From the IMG/VR virus record IMGVR_UViG_3300005338_000016, positions 1 to 47,292 of that record: a stretch of 47,292 bases of DNA, one strand, 5' to 3'. The translations under genes and the position numbers were made by a program. Each line of letters starts with the position of its first letter. The first letter of the stretch is position 1. This DNA is from a virus. The notes beneath the pieces were generated by a model. The model was given only the letters and a program-made list of their open reading frames with translations. It was not told where the DNA came from and searched no databases. This document shows, piece after piece, positions 9,801 through 18,083 of the stretch.

Positions 9801-10156
9801 AACGAATTATTCTAATTGCGTTGGCATTATCCGCCTGCACCCCGATGGCAGATATCGTTGGTAATAATGGTACAGCTATTTCGAATGCAGCTGACAAGAC
9901 GACGCTGGATGAACAACTTGGCATTGATGCTACTGCTGGGTATACGGCGGCCTCGAAGCTTGGTTATGTTCTTGCTAAGAATGGCCTGATTGATAAGGCT
10001 AAATTCAAGGATTACGATAACAAAGGCTATGCCGCAGTTCAGGTAATTCATGATGCCTATGAAACTGGTAATGCCCAGAATTACATAGCGGCAATAGCAA
10101 AAGCTAAAAAGGCCCGCGACGATATCGCTGCCCTCGTTCCAGCAAAGGTGAAGTAA
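9797..10156 (+). CDS. small lipoprotein, 119 aa
   Basis: Starts with a lipoprotein signal: MKRIILIALALSAC, with lipobox LSAC and Cys14 as the lipidation site. The mature part is helical and Ala/Lys-rich. The gene follows the endolysin and holin candidate with overlap. A phage-encoded lipoprotein here could be an outer-membrane spanin partner (although larger than usual) or a superinfection-exclusion factor. Confidence 0.7.
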   Translation: MKRIILIALALSACTPMADIVGNNGTAISNAADKTTLDEQLGIDATAGYTAASKLGYVLAKNGLIDKAKFKDYDNKGYAAVQVIHDAYETGNAQNYIAAIAKAKKARDDIAALVPAKVK

Positions 10157-10157
10157 A

Positions 10158-10340
10158 ATGACTCTTGAACAAATTATCGCAACGGCAACCTCGATTGGTT
10201 CGGATTTGCCGGCTTATAAACAGTTGTTTGACCTTGTAGTAGCGGGTCACTCGGAAACAGATCAAACTAAGCTTCGCGAATCATATGCAGAGGCGCTGGC
10301 GGCCGCAGATCAGGCTCACGCTCAGGCGCAGTCTCTTTAA
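10158..10340 (+). CDS. small hypothetical protein, 60 aa
   Basis: Starts one base after the lipoprotein stop. An all-helical, Ala-rich, soluble protein with no recognisable motif. Expressed in the late lysis-linked operon; function unknown. Confidence 0.65.
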   Translation: MTLEQIIATATSIGSDLPAYKQLFDLVVAGHSETDQTKLRESYAEALAAADQAHAQAQSL

Positions 10341-10350
10341 GGAATATAAA

Positions 10351-11598
10351 ATGAAGAAATTTTTGCTAATCTTTGCGCTGCTATTTCCCGTCGTAGCAAG
10401 TGCTCAGCAACTTCCGGCAAGTGGCGGGCGTACTCAGGGGATGCCAGATGGATACGGTGATCTTGTTCAAGTAAATTGTAAAACGGGTTGTTCGGCATCT
10501 GGCCCAAGTTCTTCACAATTGCCTGCAACTCTTGGCCCTAAAACTGGAGCAGCTAGTCTTTCAGTTGTTCCTAGTACAGATACTCCGTTTTCAGTTCTCG
10601 GTACGAAACTTAATGACGGTACCCAGTCATCTGCAGGCGGCACACATCTCACGATGGGCGGTATTGATACTGGCACCAATGTTTATCGTCCATTACTAGT
10701 TGATAGTACTGGTCGAGCGAGTGTGGTTGGAACGCAATTTCCATCATCACTTGGCGGCAAGACGGGTGCAACAAGTCTTTCTGTCGTGCCGAATACCGAC
10801 ACAGCATTCCCGGCCAGCCAAAGCGGCACCTGGACGGTCCAGCCGGGCAACACGGCTAATACAACTGCCTGGAAAGTCGATGGGTCCGCCGTAACCCAGC
10901 CGATCTCGCAGGCGACGGCGAGCAATCTTAATGCTCAGGTAGTTGGCTCGACCGCGGCGGGTGCGACATACGCAGGCAAACCGCTTAACACCGGCTGTTA
11001 TGGTTCGAGCACTGCGCCGACTGCGGTGACTAATGGTCAGATGCAAAATGACTGGTGCTTTCTCAACGGACAGCGACCGATAACCCTCGTCAGCAGCGGC
11101 GGGACGATCTTCACGTCGCCCTCCGACGCGACCGATGGCCAGACGGCGGGTAACATCGCACTTCTCACTACGGCCCGTTGTACGGTCTATAACGGAACGA
11201 CGTGGAATCTCTGCCGGGGTGATGCGAACGGCATCAATACGCAACTCGCCGCGACAGCTTCGCGCTGGCAGTATGCGGCGGCGACAGGCGGCATCAGCAA
11301 CACCACTACAGCGGTAACGGTCTGTCCGGCGCAAGGCGCTGGCGTTCGTTGTTATATGACCAGTCTTCAACTTGACGCGACTGCGCTTGGTACTGCAACT
11401 GAAGTGGCGGTTCGTGATGGCGCATCTGGTACTGTTATCTGGCGCGGGTATATTGGGACGGCTGGTGTTTCTAATGATAACATCGTGTTTCCGATACCAC
11501 TAAAAGGTACTGCTAACACGTTAATGGAAGTAGTAACATTAACTGCAACGGTTACTGGCGCTGTCTACCTAAACGCACAAGGTTTTTCAGGGAATTAA
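10351..11598 (+). CDS. exported repeat-containing protein, 415 aa
   Basis: The start at 10351 has AAGGA about 7 bases upstream and gives a clean Sec signal peptide (MKKFLLIFALLFPVVASA, likely cut after ASA). Two repeats of about 25 residues share the core KTGAxSLSVVPxTDTxF near residues 60 and 140, followed by a QSGTWTVQPG motif seen in phage beta-rich proteins. The C-terminal half is Thr/Gly/Ala-rich and beta-like. G+C rises sharply inside the gene (about 10790-11340) and falls at both ends, so it looks mosaic. A signal peptide is odd for a virion protein; it may act in the periplasm or on the cell surface. Function unknown. Confidence 0.75.
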   Translation: MKKFLLIFALLFPVVASAQQLPASGGRTQGMPDGYGDLVQVNCKTGCSASGPSSSQLPATLGPKTGAASLSVVPSTDTPFSVLGTKLNDGTQSSAGGTHLTMGGIDTGTNVYRPLLVDSTGRASVVGTQFPSSLGGKTGATSLSVVPNTDTAFPASQSGTWTVQPGNTANTTAWKVDGSAVTQPISQATASNLNAQVVGSTAAGATYAGKPLNTGCYGSSTAPTAVTNGQMQNDWCFLNGQRPITLVSSGGTIFTSPSDATDGQTAGNIALLTTARCTVYNGTTWNLCRGDANGINTQLAATASRWQYAAATGGISNTTTAVTVCPAQGAGVRCYMTSLQLDATALGTATEVAVRDGASGTVIWRGYIGTAGVSNDNIVFPIPLKGTANTLMEVVTLTATVTGAVYLNAQGFSGN

Positions 11599-11601
11599 AT
11601 T

Positions 11602-11970
11602 ATGGAAAAGATACAGCCGATTGAAAATTCATCAACTGATGCTTATGATATTTATCTTATACGAGTAGATAATAATACTCTTGAGGAGATAGAACGGTTA
11701 AAAGTATGGACTTGGCGAGACCTTGAGGGAGTTGGTACACTCGGGGGCCTACAAATGGCTTTAAATTATACTACCAGTTATATTGCTCAATCTAATGGCG
11801 ATAAACTTGATATTATTAGAATCCGAAATGATCCTTACACAGAAGTACACATTATACCAGATACATTAGTTGATACAATTGATGTATCAGATGAAGGAGA
11901 TATTCAACTTACTGATATTTTACAGCAATATAAAAATAATACTCACTATATTGCTGAACAAACAGCATAA
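11602..11970 (+). CDS. A+T-rich hypothetical protein, 122 aa
   Basis: Acidic, with no recognised domain. It is far richer in A+T than its neighbours (codons such as AAT, ATA, TTA dominate), which suggests recent acquisition. It is the last rightward gene; its stop directly abuts the stop of the convergent leftward gene at 11971 and I see no terminator hairpin between them. Confidence 0.65.
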   Translation: MEKIQPIENSSTDAYDIYLIRVDNNTLEEIERLKVWTWRDLEGVGTLGGLQMALNYTTSYIAQSNGDKLDIIRIRNDPYTEVHIIPDTLVDTIDVSDEGDIQLTDILQQYKNNTHYIAEQTA

Positions 11971-13206
11971 TTAAACCATCTTACTTTTCGGCACATACCC
12001 AATCCCACCTTCTGCAAATTTCTTTTCAATGAGTTTCGCCCGTTCCATAACGTCGATAATTCTCGCGACGTTGTGGGCGGGCGTTCTTTCCTGGAGGAAG
12101 TGGAAGAGACGGTGCTCGAGGACCGGGTTTTTATTCTTGTCCTTGATGAAGATTTCATAGATGAAGTGATAGGCCTCCTCGATAACTTTACCGTCGCCAC
12201 CTGTTTTCATAGCTTTGAAGATATCTGGGATCGCGTGTTCCATTTCAGCGAGCCAATCGAGGGCTTCGGCGAAGTGGTCCAAGGTTATTTCGTAACCGGA
12301 ACCCGAGGCCACGCAGGCGATCTGACAAAGTTTTAAAAGATGTGCTGGGCGGCGGGTAAGGTAGTCCGCAAGCTTTGGATGCGATGGCTGGGGGGCGCCG
12401 CCACTTCGTGCCCAGGCGTTAATCGCTTCTTTTACTTCATCAGTTGGAATGAGTTCCCCTACCATCTGATTCACCGACTTCAAATCATCGACAAGGTTAT
12501 TCCATAACTTACTGTCGAACTCAAACTCTGCAAACATATCTGTAAAGTCAGCGGCCCCGGAGTACACCATAAGGACTCGAGCCATGAAGCCATGTTCCCA
12601 GGCACCTTCGGGGAGGAAGCCATTTAGGTAAGTCGGGGTTGTGGCCGAGAACATATTCAGCTGCGCCGACGGAATATTAATGTTGATTTTGTTCGTTCGC
12701 CGAGTCTCGGAGTAGTTCTTACAATCCCAAAGATCCGTCAGGGTGTTCATAAACTCCCCGTCGTAAGCTGGGAGAAATACGCCAAGCTCATTGACTACGA
12801 TGGATAAGGAGTTGAATGAAAAGATCGGAGGTGTCGCCATTGGCCGAATGATCTTTCGCTCGGCGCCGTCGAGTGCATCTATCAGCGAAGCCTTTGTAAC
12901 TGACGTAGGGGCAAGGTGAACGTTCGCGTTCTCCGCTAATTCTCGAAGTAACTCGTAAACCGTATTGGTCGCGAGAGACTTTCCGGTCCCGGCTTTACCC
13001 ACCAGTACTACGTACATGTTCGGGAAGAGCTTTCCCTTCGCAGTTCGCAGCCAAACCTTGCGCTCGACTGCAGCAGCCAGCGTATATATCGCGGCCCACT
13101 TGCGCCAAAGCACTGGCGATCCTTTACCCTCGGTATAGCTAATAAAGCCGTCCACCCAGTTAGCTAGGTGGCGGCCCTTTGCCTCTGCGAGTTTAACGAC
13201 GGTCAT
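11971..13206 (-). CDS. DUF3987-like P-loop ATPase (helicase/primase-associated)
   Basis: 411 residues with Walker A GKAGTGKS at 70-77 and a Walker B-like strand ending in Asn139-Glu140 (LSIVVNE). The layout (N-terminal helical lead-in, P-loop, a NELGVF-type segment, a SATTPTYL-type segment near residue 185, helical C-terminus) matches the DUF3987/YfjI-type family found in phage replication modules. It overlaps the polymerase gene start (ATGA), so the two are translationally coupled, and it probably acts as replicative helicase or loader. No zinc-binding primase domain is visible. Confidence 0.75.
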   Translation of the reverse strand: MTVVKLAEAKGRHLANWVDGFISYTEGKGSPVLWRKWAAIYTLAAAVERKVWLRTAKGKLFPNMYVVLVGKAGTGKSLATNTVYELLRELAENANVHLAPTSVTKASLIDALDGAERKIIRPMATPPIFSFNSLSIVVNELGVFLPAYDGEFMNTLTDLWDCKNYSETRRTNKININIPSAQLNMFSATTPTYLNGFLPEGAWEHGFMARVLMVYSGAADFTDMFAEFEFDSKLWNNLVDDLKSVNQMVGELIPTDEVKEAINAWARSGGAPQPSHPKLADYLTRRPAHLLKLCQIACVASGSGYEITLDHFAEALDWLAEMEHAIPDIFKAMKTGGDGKVIEEAYHFIYEIFIKDKNKNPVLEHRLFHFLQERTPAHNVARIIDVMERAKLIEKKFAEGGIGYVPKSKMV

Positions 13207-14741
13207 AAGAGAACTTGAAGGGAGAGTTTCCTTTGTGGTTTGCGAGACCGCTGGTCTCCGCCTTTATATTTCTTGAGGCCTTCGGGATTTCCATCACTAT
13301 AATTTCCCCAGTTCCAGCCAGTCTTGGCCTCGGTTGGGACGGAAAACTCACGTCCCTTTTTAAGTATGATAGTGGAGCGGAGAGTCTCCAGCGCCCACGG
13401 TACGATTTCATCTTCGAGTTCTTCGGGGTATTGGAATAGAATGGAGTCGTGGACTTGGATTAAAAGTTGTACGCGGTTCGCGCGCCAAAGGGCTAGGATG
13501 CCTGTGTTGATTTCATCGCCGGTCATGGACTGGGGGGAATATGCGATTGCTTTTCTGTGAGTGGCTGCGTCGGTGGGGCGGCCGAAGAAGAAGCGACGGC
13601 GGCCGTAGAGGGTGGTTAGGGGTTGGAAGTTTTTTATCTGAGAAATGGTTGCGGTGTGCCAGGCGGGAATGCAGGGGAAGGCGGAGAAATAATTTTCGTG
13701 AAAGGTTTTTACAGTTGAGATAGGAAGCTTAGCGTGCTTTGCCATCGTCGGGGGAGTGCCAAGGTAGTTCGATCCATGCCCGAGTTTTTTAGTAAGGTCT
13801 CTGTAAGTGAGATGTCTGTAAGCAAGTTGATCAGCAATTTCTCGATCTGATCTTCCGGTATCCCAAGGAAGTATTGGATTAGACATTTTGCAGACTGTAG
13901 TGTGAAGATCGCCTCCCTCACAGACATCGAGATATTTTCCTGCATCTTTCTCACTCCAATCAGGGTTGTCGATAAATAAGTCCCAGCAAAGCGCCCCGAC
14001 ATTACGGGCATCAGCCTGCTCGAGATCGAGGTTGGCGAATTTCATTCCGGGGTCGGCGACGAAGACGCTCCGTAAACTCTCGGTTACGTTTTGGAGGTTA
14101 GTTCCTGTTCCGAAATCAGATACACTTGAAGACCACCGTCCGGTGTCAGTTCCTGCAATTGAAAAGTTACTCCGCATGCGGCCATCCGTATCGATTCCTG
14201 TTTCAAGAAATCCGATCGACTTACCGAGATCCCGGAGACATAGAAGGTGGTTGATAATGGGTTCAGCAATGAAGTTAACGGATAGTTTTTCAAGAGCCTC
14301 CCGGTCTGTAGTTGGGGCATACACTCCATTTGCATTCCTTTTCTTCTGAACTGGAAGTCCCATGACTCCATACAGTAATCTTCCAAGCTGCGCCGGCGAT
14401 CGCCAGTTAACGCTCACGCCCACGCCTTCAAGAATGATCTGGTCAAGTTGACTTTCAAGCCGGGTAAGTTTCGCCCGCATTTCTTTCAGCGTCTTTGCCC
14501 GCGCTCGCTGATCAACCTTCACGCCGCGAAGCATCATTTCGAGGACTGGGGCCTGGAGGGCTTTGGAGAATTCGTAGGTTCGGCGAGCGTGGGTGCGGTT
14601 CTCGGGGCCGGCATCTAGATGGGGGAGCATATTTTCGTAGCAGTCAAGAGTGACTGCGGCGTCCAGCCCGTTGTAAACTAGATGCGCAATGTCTGGCGTC
14701 AACGACACAGGATCAAGGGTCTCGGTATGGATTACCTGCAC
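13203..14741 (-). CDS. family A DNA polymerase, C-terminal (polymerase) subunit
   Basis: The polymerase core is complete: motif 1 AGTDTGRWSS (197-206), motif A Asp239-Leu-Glu-Gln-Ala-Asp-Ala-Arg246, motif B Arg314-Asp-Leu-Thr-Lys-Lys followed by Tyr326, and motif C His431-Asp432. Residues 23-27 (Tyr-Asn-Gly-Leu-Asp) are the ExoIII motif of the 3'-5' exonuclease, whose ExoI and ExoII motifs lie in a separate gene at 15407-16405. Start is GTG at 14741 with AGGA about 9 bases upstream, overlapping the DUF1937 gene. So this is the second half of a split polymerase; both halves seem complete and should assemble to give proofreading. Confidence 0.92.
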   Translation of the reverse strand: MQVIHTETLDPVSLTPDIAHLVYNGLDAAVTLDCYENMLPHLDAGPENRTHARRTYEFSKALQAPVLEMMLRGVKVDQRARAKTLKEMRAKLTRLESQLDQIILEGVGVSVNWRSPAQLGRLLYGVMGLPVQKKRNANGVYAPTTDREALEKLSVNFIAEPIINHLLCLRDLGKSIGFLETGIDTDGRMRSNFSIAGTDTGRWSSSVSDFGTGTNLQNVTESLRSVFVADPGMKFANLDLEQADARNVGALCWDLFIDNPDWSEKDAGKYLDVCEGGDLHTTVCKMSNPILPWDTGRSDREIADQLAYRHLTYRDLTKKLGHGSNYLGTPPTMAKHAKLPISTVKTFHENYFSAFPCIPAWHTATISQIKNFQPLTTLYGRRRFFFGRPTDAATHRKAIAYSPQSMTGDEINTGILALWRANRVQLLIQVHDSILFQYPEELEDEIVPWALETLRSTIILKKGREFSVPTEAKTGWNWGNYSDGNPEGLKKYKGGDQRSRKPQRKLSLQVLL

Positions 14742-15073
14742 GGAAAGTAATCCTCCCCTACGAAGGTGATGAATTTATTTGTAATCTCTGCTGCGTCGAT
14801 CTCGGCCATGACTCCTTTGGAGTCCTGCCATCCATCTAACTTCAAAACCCAAAGTTCTTTGGCCGCGCTGAGCATCGCGAGATTATAAGTTTCCCAGAAT
14901 TTAAATTCAGGTGGCATGGAATATTTTATGGCGAGCGCATGGCAATGAACGATGGGGGAGAAGATGGGGCGTTCGCGGGCGATGGCGCGGGCCACGAAAC
15001 GCTCGGCGGCCTCGAAGCGGGCGGTCATGGTAGTGGGGTCTGAGTGGGTGTAGGGGGATGCGAGGTAGATCAT
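14732..15073 (-). CDS. DUF1937-like protein (nucleoside deoxyribosyltransferase fold)
   Basis: 113 residues starting MIYLASPYTH, with SPIVHCHALA, the FWETYNLAML helix, LDGWQDSKGVMAEI and a terminal strand. These are hallmarks of DUF1937, a Rossmann-like family related to nucleoside 2-deoxyribosyltransferases. It would act on nucleotides or nucleosides, though the reaction is unproven. It sits between the two polymerase halves, overlapping neighbours on both sides. Confidence 0.8.
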   Translation of the reverse strand: MIYLASPYTHSDPTTMTARFEAAERFVARAIARERPIFSPIVHCHALAIKYSMPPEFKFWETYNLAMLSAAKELWVLKLDGWQDSKGVMAEIDAAEITNKFITFVGEDYFPCR

Positions 15074-15414
15074 TATTGATTTCCTAGAAATTGAATATGA
15101 CCATCAGAACCCACTGGTAAAATTTCAATAGCTAGACCTTTCTCAACTTTAATCTGAAGGGCACGCATTTCAAAAAGTGCTAGCATCTCACGGGCTTTTT
15201 GAATAATTGATTCATTACCTGACCAAGGCTTTTCATTATCTAAAGTTAGAACACGATCAATTAAAGCCCGGATAACTTCTTGGCATGAAGTTCCTGGATA
15301 TCCAGTACTATGAATAGCCGGGTCTTTGTAAAAAGTTAGTTCAGTCACACCTTCATTTTTAAGATTTGCGAGATGATATTTGTGACCTGATTCGATAACA
15401 TGCATCTCATTCAT
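15073..15414 (-). CDS. hypothetical protein with helical-hairpin motif (possible Acb2-like)
   Basis: 113 residues, A+T-rich compared with the polymerase halves. The segment from about residue 43 (QEVIRALIDRV) through Pro62 and Asn66-Glu67 to LALFEMRAL resembles a common small phage protein pattern (EEVL..LIDR..L....P..EN...I.K..EAL..L..R). From memory, similar hairpins occur in Acb2/Tad1-type cyclic-nucleotide sponges. This is a resemblance only; the protein is longer at both ends. It overlaps the stop of the UDG-exonuclease gene by 8 bases. Confidence 0.6.
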   Translation of the reverse strand: MNEMHVIESGHKYHLANLKNEGVTELTFYKDPAIHSTGYPGTSCQEVIRALIDRVLTLDNEKPWSGNESIIQKAREMLALFEMRALQIKVEKGLAIEILPVGSDGHIQFLGNQ

Positions 15415-16405
15415 CCTTCTTTAAAGTAGTAATCTTCCGCATGTGTTTCCAACTAGCCTCATCCGTGTAAATTGAAGCAAGAAAACCTAATCCTTTTTGC
15501 ATTTCGGGTTGCATAGCGTGGTGCATGAGCATAGTATCTTCGATGGCGTTAGGGCAAATAATGCCGTATCTCCGCCAGAGATATTGGATATCATAGAGAC
15601 CATTCTGAAAAAGGGATGGAAATTTACACCAGTCGGAAATATACTTCCATACGATTTTCTCATCGGCCGCACTCCAAAATGATCTGCCTTCTGCCGACAC
15701 AATCGGCACCACGATAGCTACATCAGGCCTCGGCGAAAAACCAATACAAGTAATCTGCTCCAGCTTCGTCTCAATATCAATTGAAACCAGCTTTGGTTTA
15801 TAAAGGTACCGGGTCTCCGCCCATGATAAATCCGCGAGCGTCTCGACAATATGGATCTCCCGTTTCGGCCGGCGAAATTCCTTATATACACTTTCGCGCT
15901 TGGCTTTGTCAAGGTCGGCGATGACTACTGGACGGAGTTCCCACTGGCGACTTATAGCTGAAGGTGAATATGTAGGAAGAAGTTTAATCCCAGGAGTAAG
16001 ACGAGAAGCAACGCAAATAGCGCCGCGAGAATTGCGAATGCCGGATGACCCCGTGAAGGCCCACGCGGCCGCCGCTCCAAGGGCGACGATGACATTGGGA
16101 GAAGCGGCGATGATTTCTTGGGTGAGTCTTTCCAGTTCACTTGCGTACTCCTTTAGTACGTATTTGCCTTTGAGAAGTTCGGGGGCGCCGGGGATGCCTA
16201 GGGTACGGGGGCCGCAAAGGTTCTTGATATCTGTAGATGGCTTTGGCCGGATATTGAAAACTGAAGTGACGAAACAATCACGACGGGATATACCTACCTG
16301 CGCAAGCATCCCATCGAGAACGTAGCCGGCAGAGCCAGAAAAAGGCCGGCCGGTTTCCTCATCTTCGACAGTCCAGGCCTCGCCGACGAGGGCGATGTCA
16401 GGCAT
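15407..16405 (-). CDS. DNA polymerase N-terminal subunit: UDG-like domain plus 3'-5' exonuclease motifs I and II
   Basis: Residues 1-170 form a uracil-DNA glycosylase superfamily (family 4-like) domain: GEAWTVEDEETGRPFSGSAG at 8-27, and TYSPSAI near 145-151, where active family members usually have a His (HP); here it is Ser, so glycosylase activity is doubtful. From residue 205 a DnaQ-like exonuclease starts: ExoI Asp210-Ile-Glu212, ExoII Asn268-Gly-Leu-Tyr-Asp272, then EDTMLMHH (289-296). The chain ends at 332, before ExoIII, which lies in the polymerase gene. Fusion of UDG-like, exonuclease and polymerase domains is known in phages such as SPO1. Here the chain is broken by two intervening genes. 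Confidence 0.9.
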   Translation of the reverse strand: MPDIALVGEAWTVEDEETGRPFSGSAGYVLDGMLAQVGISRRDCFVTSVFNIRPKPSTDIKNLCGPRTLGIPGAPELLKGKYVLKEYASELERLTQEIIAASPNVIVALGAAAAWAFTGSSGIRNSRGAICVASRLTPGIKLLPTYSPSAISRQWELRPVVIADLDKAKRESVYKEFRRPKREIHIVETLADLSWAETRYLYKPKLVSIDIETKLEQITCIGFSPRPDVAIVVPIVSAEGRSFWSAADEKIVWKYISDWCKFPSLFQNGLYDIQYLWRRYGIICPNAIEDTMLMHHAMQPEMQKGLGFLASIYTDEASWKHMRKITTLKKDE

Positions 16406-16550
16406 TTAATGCTGCCCATCGAATTTCATCTAATTCACTTTCATCTACTGCAAGCAAGTGCATAAGCTCTTCATCTGTTCGTTCAGGATTTATCCGAAGA
16501 AGTTTAAGATACTGCTTAACTTCGCGTCGGCGATATTCTTCCTCATCCAT
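16398..16550 (-). CDS. small acidic protein, 50 aa
   Basis: Starts MDEEEYRRRE. Strongly charged, all-helical. The start overlaps the stop of the methyltransferase gene by 8 bases and the stop overlaps the next start by 8, so it fills the gap exactly and is likely translated by coupling. No function recognised. Confidence 0.65.
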   Translation of the reverse strand: MDEEEYRRREVKQYLKLLRINPERTDEELMHLLAVDESELDEIRWAALNA

Positions 16551-17811
16551 AGTAAGCCTCCCAAGCTACGTTGAAAAAATTCACGTCCTTTTCGATACCG
16601 AGGATGGAATTCGCGCCGAGTGCTTCTGCAGCTTTAAGTGCATTCGCACTACCGCAGGTAGGATCAAGGAATACGGTGTATTCGTCTACGCAAAGGCGAA
16701 GAAAGTGTCGGAGCATTTCGACAGGCTTTTCGTTCATATGAAGGACTTTATCTCCACCTCGATATGCGTAGGCATTTGCGACGGGTCCTTGCCCATGTGA
16801 CCCCGTTGCAAGCTGTCGATCACCGCGAGAGCAAAAGAATGCAGTTTCGTATATTCTACGGGGACCTCTTTTGGGATCTGGAAGGATACCTGTATTGTCG
16901 GATTTAAGCCAGATAAGGGGGAAGGGGTTGACCATCCAGCCAATTGAACTAAGGGCGTCCTTGGTGCGCTGATAGTAATCCAGCGAGAACCAGAAGATAA
17001 GGTGGGCTGACTCGGCGACGACATTTTCCATGCTCCTAGTAAGTGTCGCCAATAGCGACCAGTACACGTCTTCTCCATCTTCGTAAGTGCCGAACGCGCC
17101 GCCCGCCCCCTGATCGGAGTTATGCATTCCGACTCCGTAAGGAAAGTCACAGTGGATCATGTTGAATTTTGGGCCGGAATAATCGGCGGCCCACTCGGCG
17201 AAGTCAGCGTTGATAAGGGGCGGAAGTTTGGGGGCCGGGAGTTCTTCGGTTACGCCAGTGTCTACCGCAGTTTGTGCGATTGTCGCCGTGACCTGGGCAA
17301 GCGCGGATTCTTTACGACGGGAAAGCGCGCGCTCGGAAATTCCCTTGGCTACAGAAAATGCCGCGGCTTTAGCGACTTCCGGTTTTTCCATATTCCCGGC
17401 GACGAGTAGAACTTGGTTCACCCATTTGCGAGATAGGCCGGTGGCTTCGGCGGTTTTCTCCTGGGTCCATCCAGGTTCGTGATTGGAGTAAAGCTTATGA
17501 AGGCGGGCGATGGTTTTGACCTGATCCTGCCATGGAAGGTCTTCGCGCTTGATGTTCTCGTCGAGTTCGAGGATTTGCTTTTCGAACTCAGAAAGCGTGT
17601 CGAAAAGTTTTACCTCAATCTGGGTCCAGCCTAGCGCGCGGCAAGCCGTGAGACGGCGCTCGCCCGCGAGAAGGTTATCATCCTCGTCGATGACTATCGC
17701 GTTGATGAGACCGATGCGGGAGATGGAATCGGCGAGATCTTCGATGCCGGTAAGCTCGCGGCGCTGACGGCCCTCGCGATCTACGATGATGGAGTTGATG
17801 TCGCGGATCAT
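16543..17811 (-). CDS. ParB-like domain fused to DNA methyltransferase
   Basis: Residues 1-140 are a ParB/Noc-type N-terminal domain (box GERRLTACRALG at 50-61) followed by a KorB/ParB-like helix-turn-helix (WTQEKTAEATGLSRKWVNQV, 115-134). Residues 200-422 are an amino-methyltransferase (N6-adenine or N4-cytosine): motif IV Asp222-Phe-Pro-Tyr225 (DPPY variant), HMNEKPVEML (358-367), and motif I DPTCGSAN (383-390) at the C-terminal end, a beta-class-like order. It may protect phage DNA from host restriction or mark it for replication or packaging. No cognate restriction enzyme is nearby. It overlaps both neighbours. Confidence 0.88.
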   Translation of the reverse strand: MIRDINSIIVDREGRQRRELTGIEDLADSISRIGLINAIVIDEDDNLLAGERRLTACRALGWTQIEVKLFDTLSEFEKQILELDENIKREDLPWQDQVKTIARLHKLYSNHEPGWTQEKTAEATGLSRKWVNQVLLVAGNMEKPEVAKAAAFSVAKGISERALSRRKESALAQVTATIAQTAVDTGVTEELPAPKLPPLINADFAEWAADYSGPKFNMIHCDFPYGVGMHNSDQGAGGAFGTYEDGEDVYWSLLATLTRSMENVVAESAHLIFWFSLDYYQRTKDALSSIGWMVNPFPLIWLKSDNTGILPDPKRGPRRIYETAFFCSRGDRQLATGSHGQGPVANAYAYRGGDKVLHMNEKPVEMLRHFLRLCVDEYTVFLDPTCGSANALKAAEALGANSILGIEKDVNFFNVAWEAYYG

Positions 17812-18083
17812 GTGATTTTTACATCCTTAATAAATTGATAGCTGTCCTTAAAAATAGTTTGATCTGCCTTCATCCGCATCCAGGAAGTAACTTGCGCAAA
17901 TTCACCATCATGCTCAGCTTTGAAACGCACAAGTGCAAGGTGAACGGCAAGAGAGATAATCTCCTGCATGTTCTTATATTCCTGCGGTGGAATGGCATCT
18001 TCATGAGTTTGCATTGCAGATTGTACTGCATAATCTCTGATGTATTTCATCATGAGTTCGGTGCGATCAGGACCGTATATCAT
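17808..18083 (-). CDS. hypothetical protein, 91 aa
   Basis: Helical protein (MIYGPDRTELMMKYIRDYA) with no domain recognised; relatively A+T-rich. ATGA overlaps at both ends place it in the same translational chain as the methyltransferase. Confidence 0.7.
   Translation of the reverse strand: MIYGPDRTELMMKYIRDYAVQSAMQTHEDAIPPQEYKNMQEIISLAVHLALVRFKAEHDGEFAQVTSWMRMKADQTIFKDSYQFIKDVKIT

Noticed and set aside
11598-11975. Bidirectional terminator between the convergent operons
   Set aside because: The stops abut directly at 11970/11971 and I find no stem with U-tracts on either side.
13203-16405. Polymerase interrupted by a group I intron or intein
   Set aside because: The interval holds two ordinary overlapping genes with their own starts, and neither half shows splice-block residues at the break.
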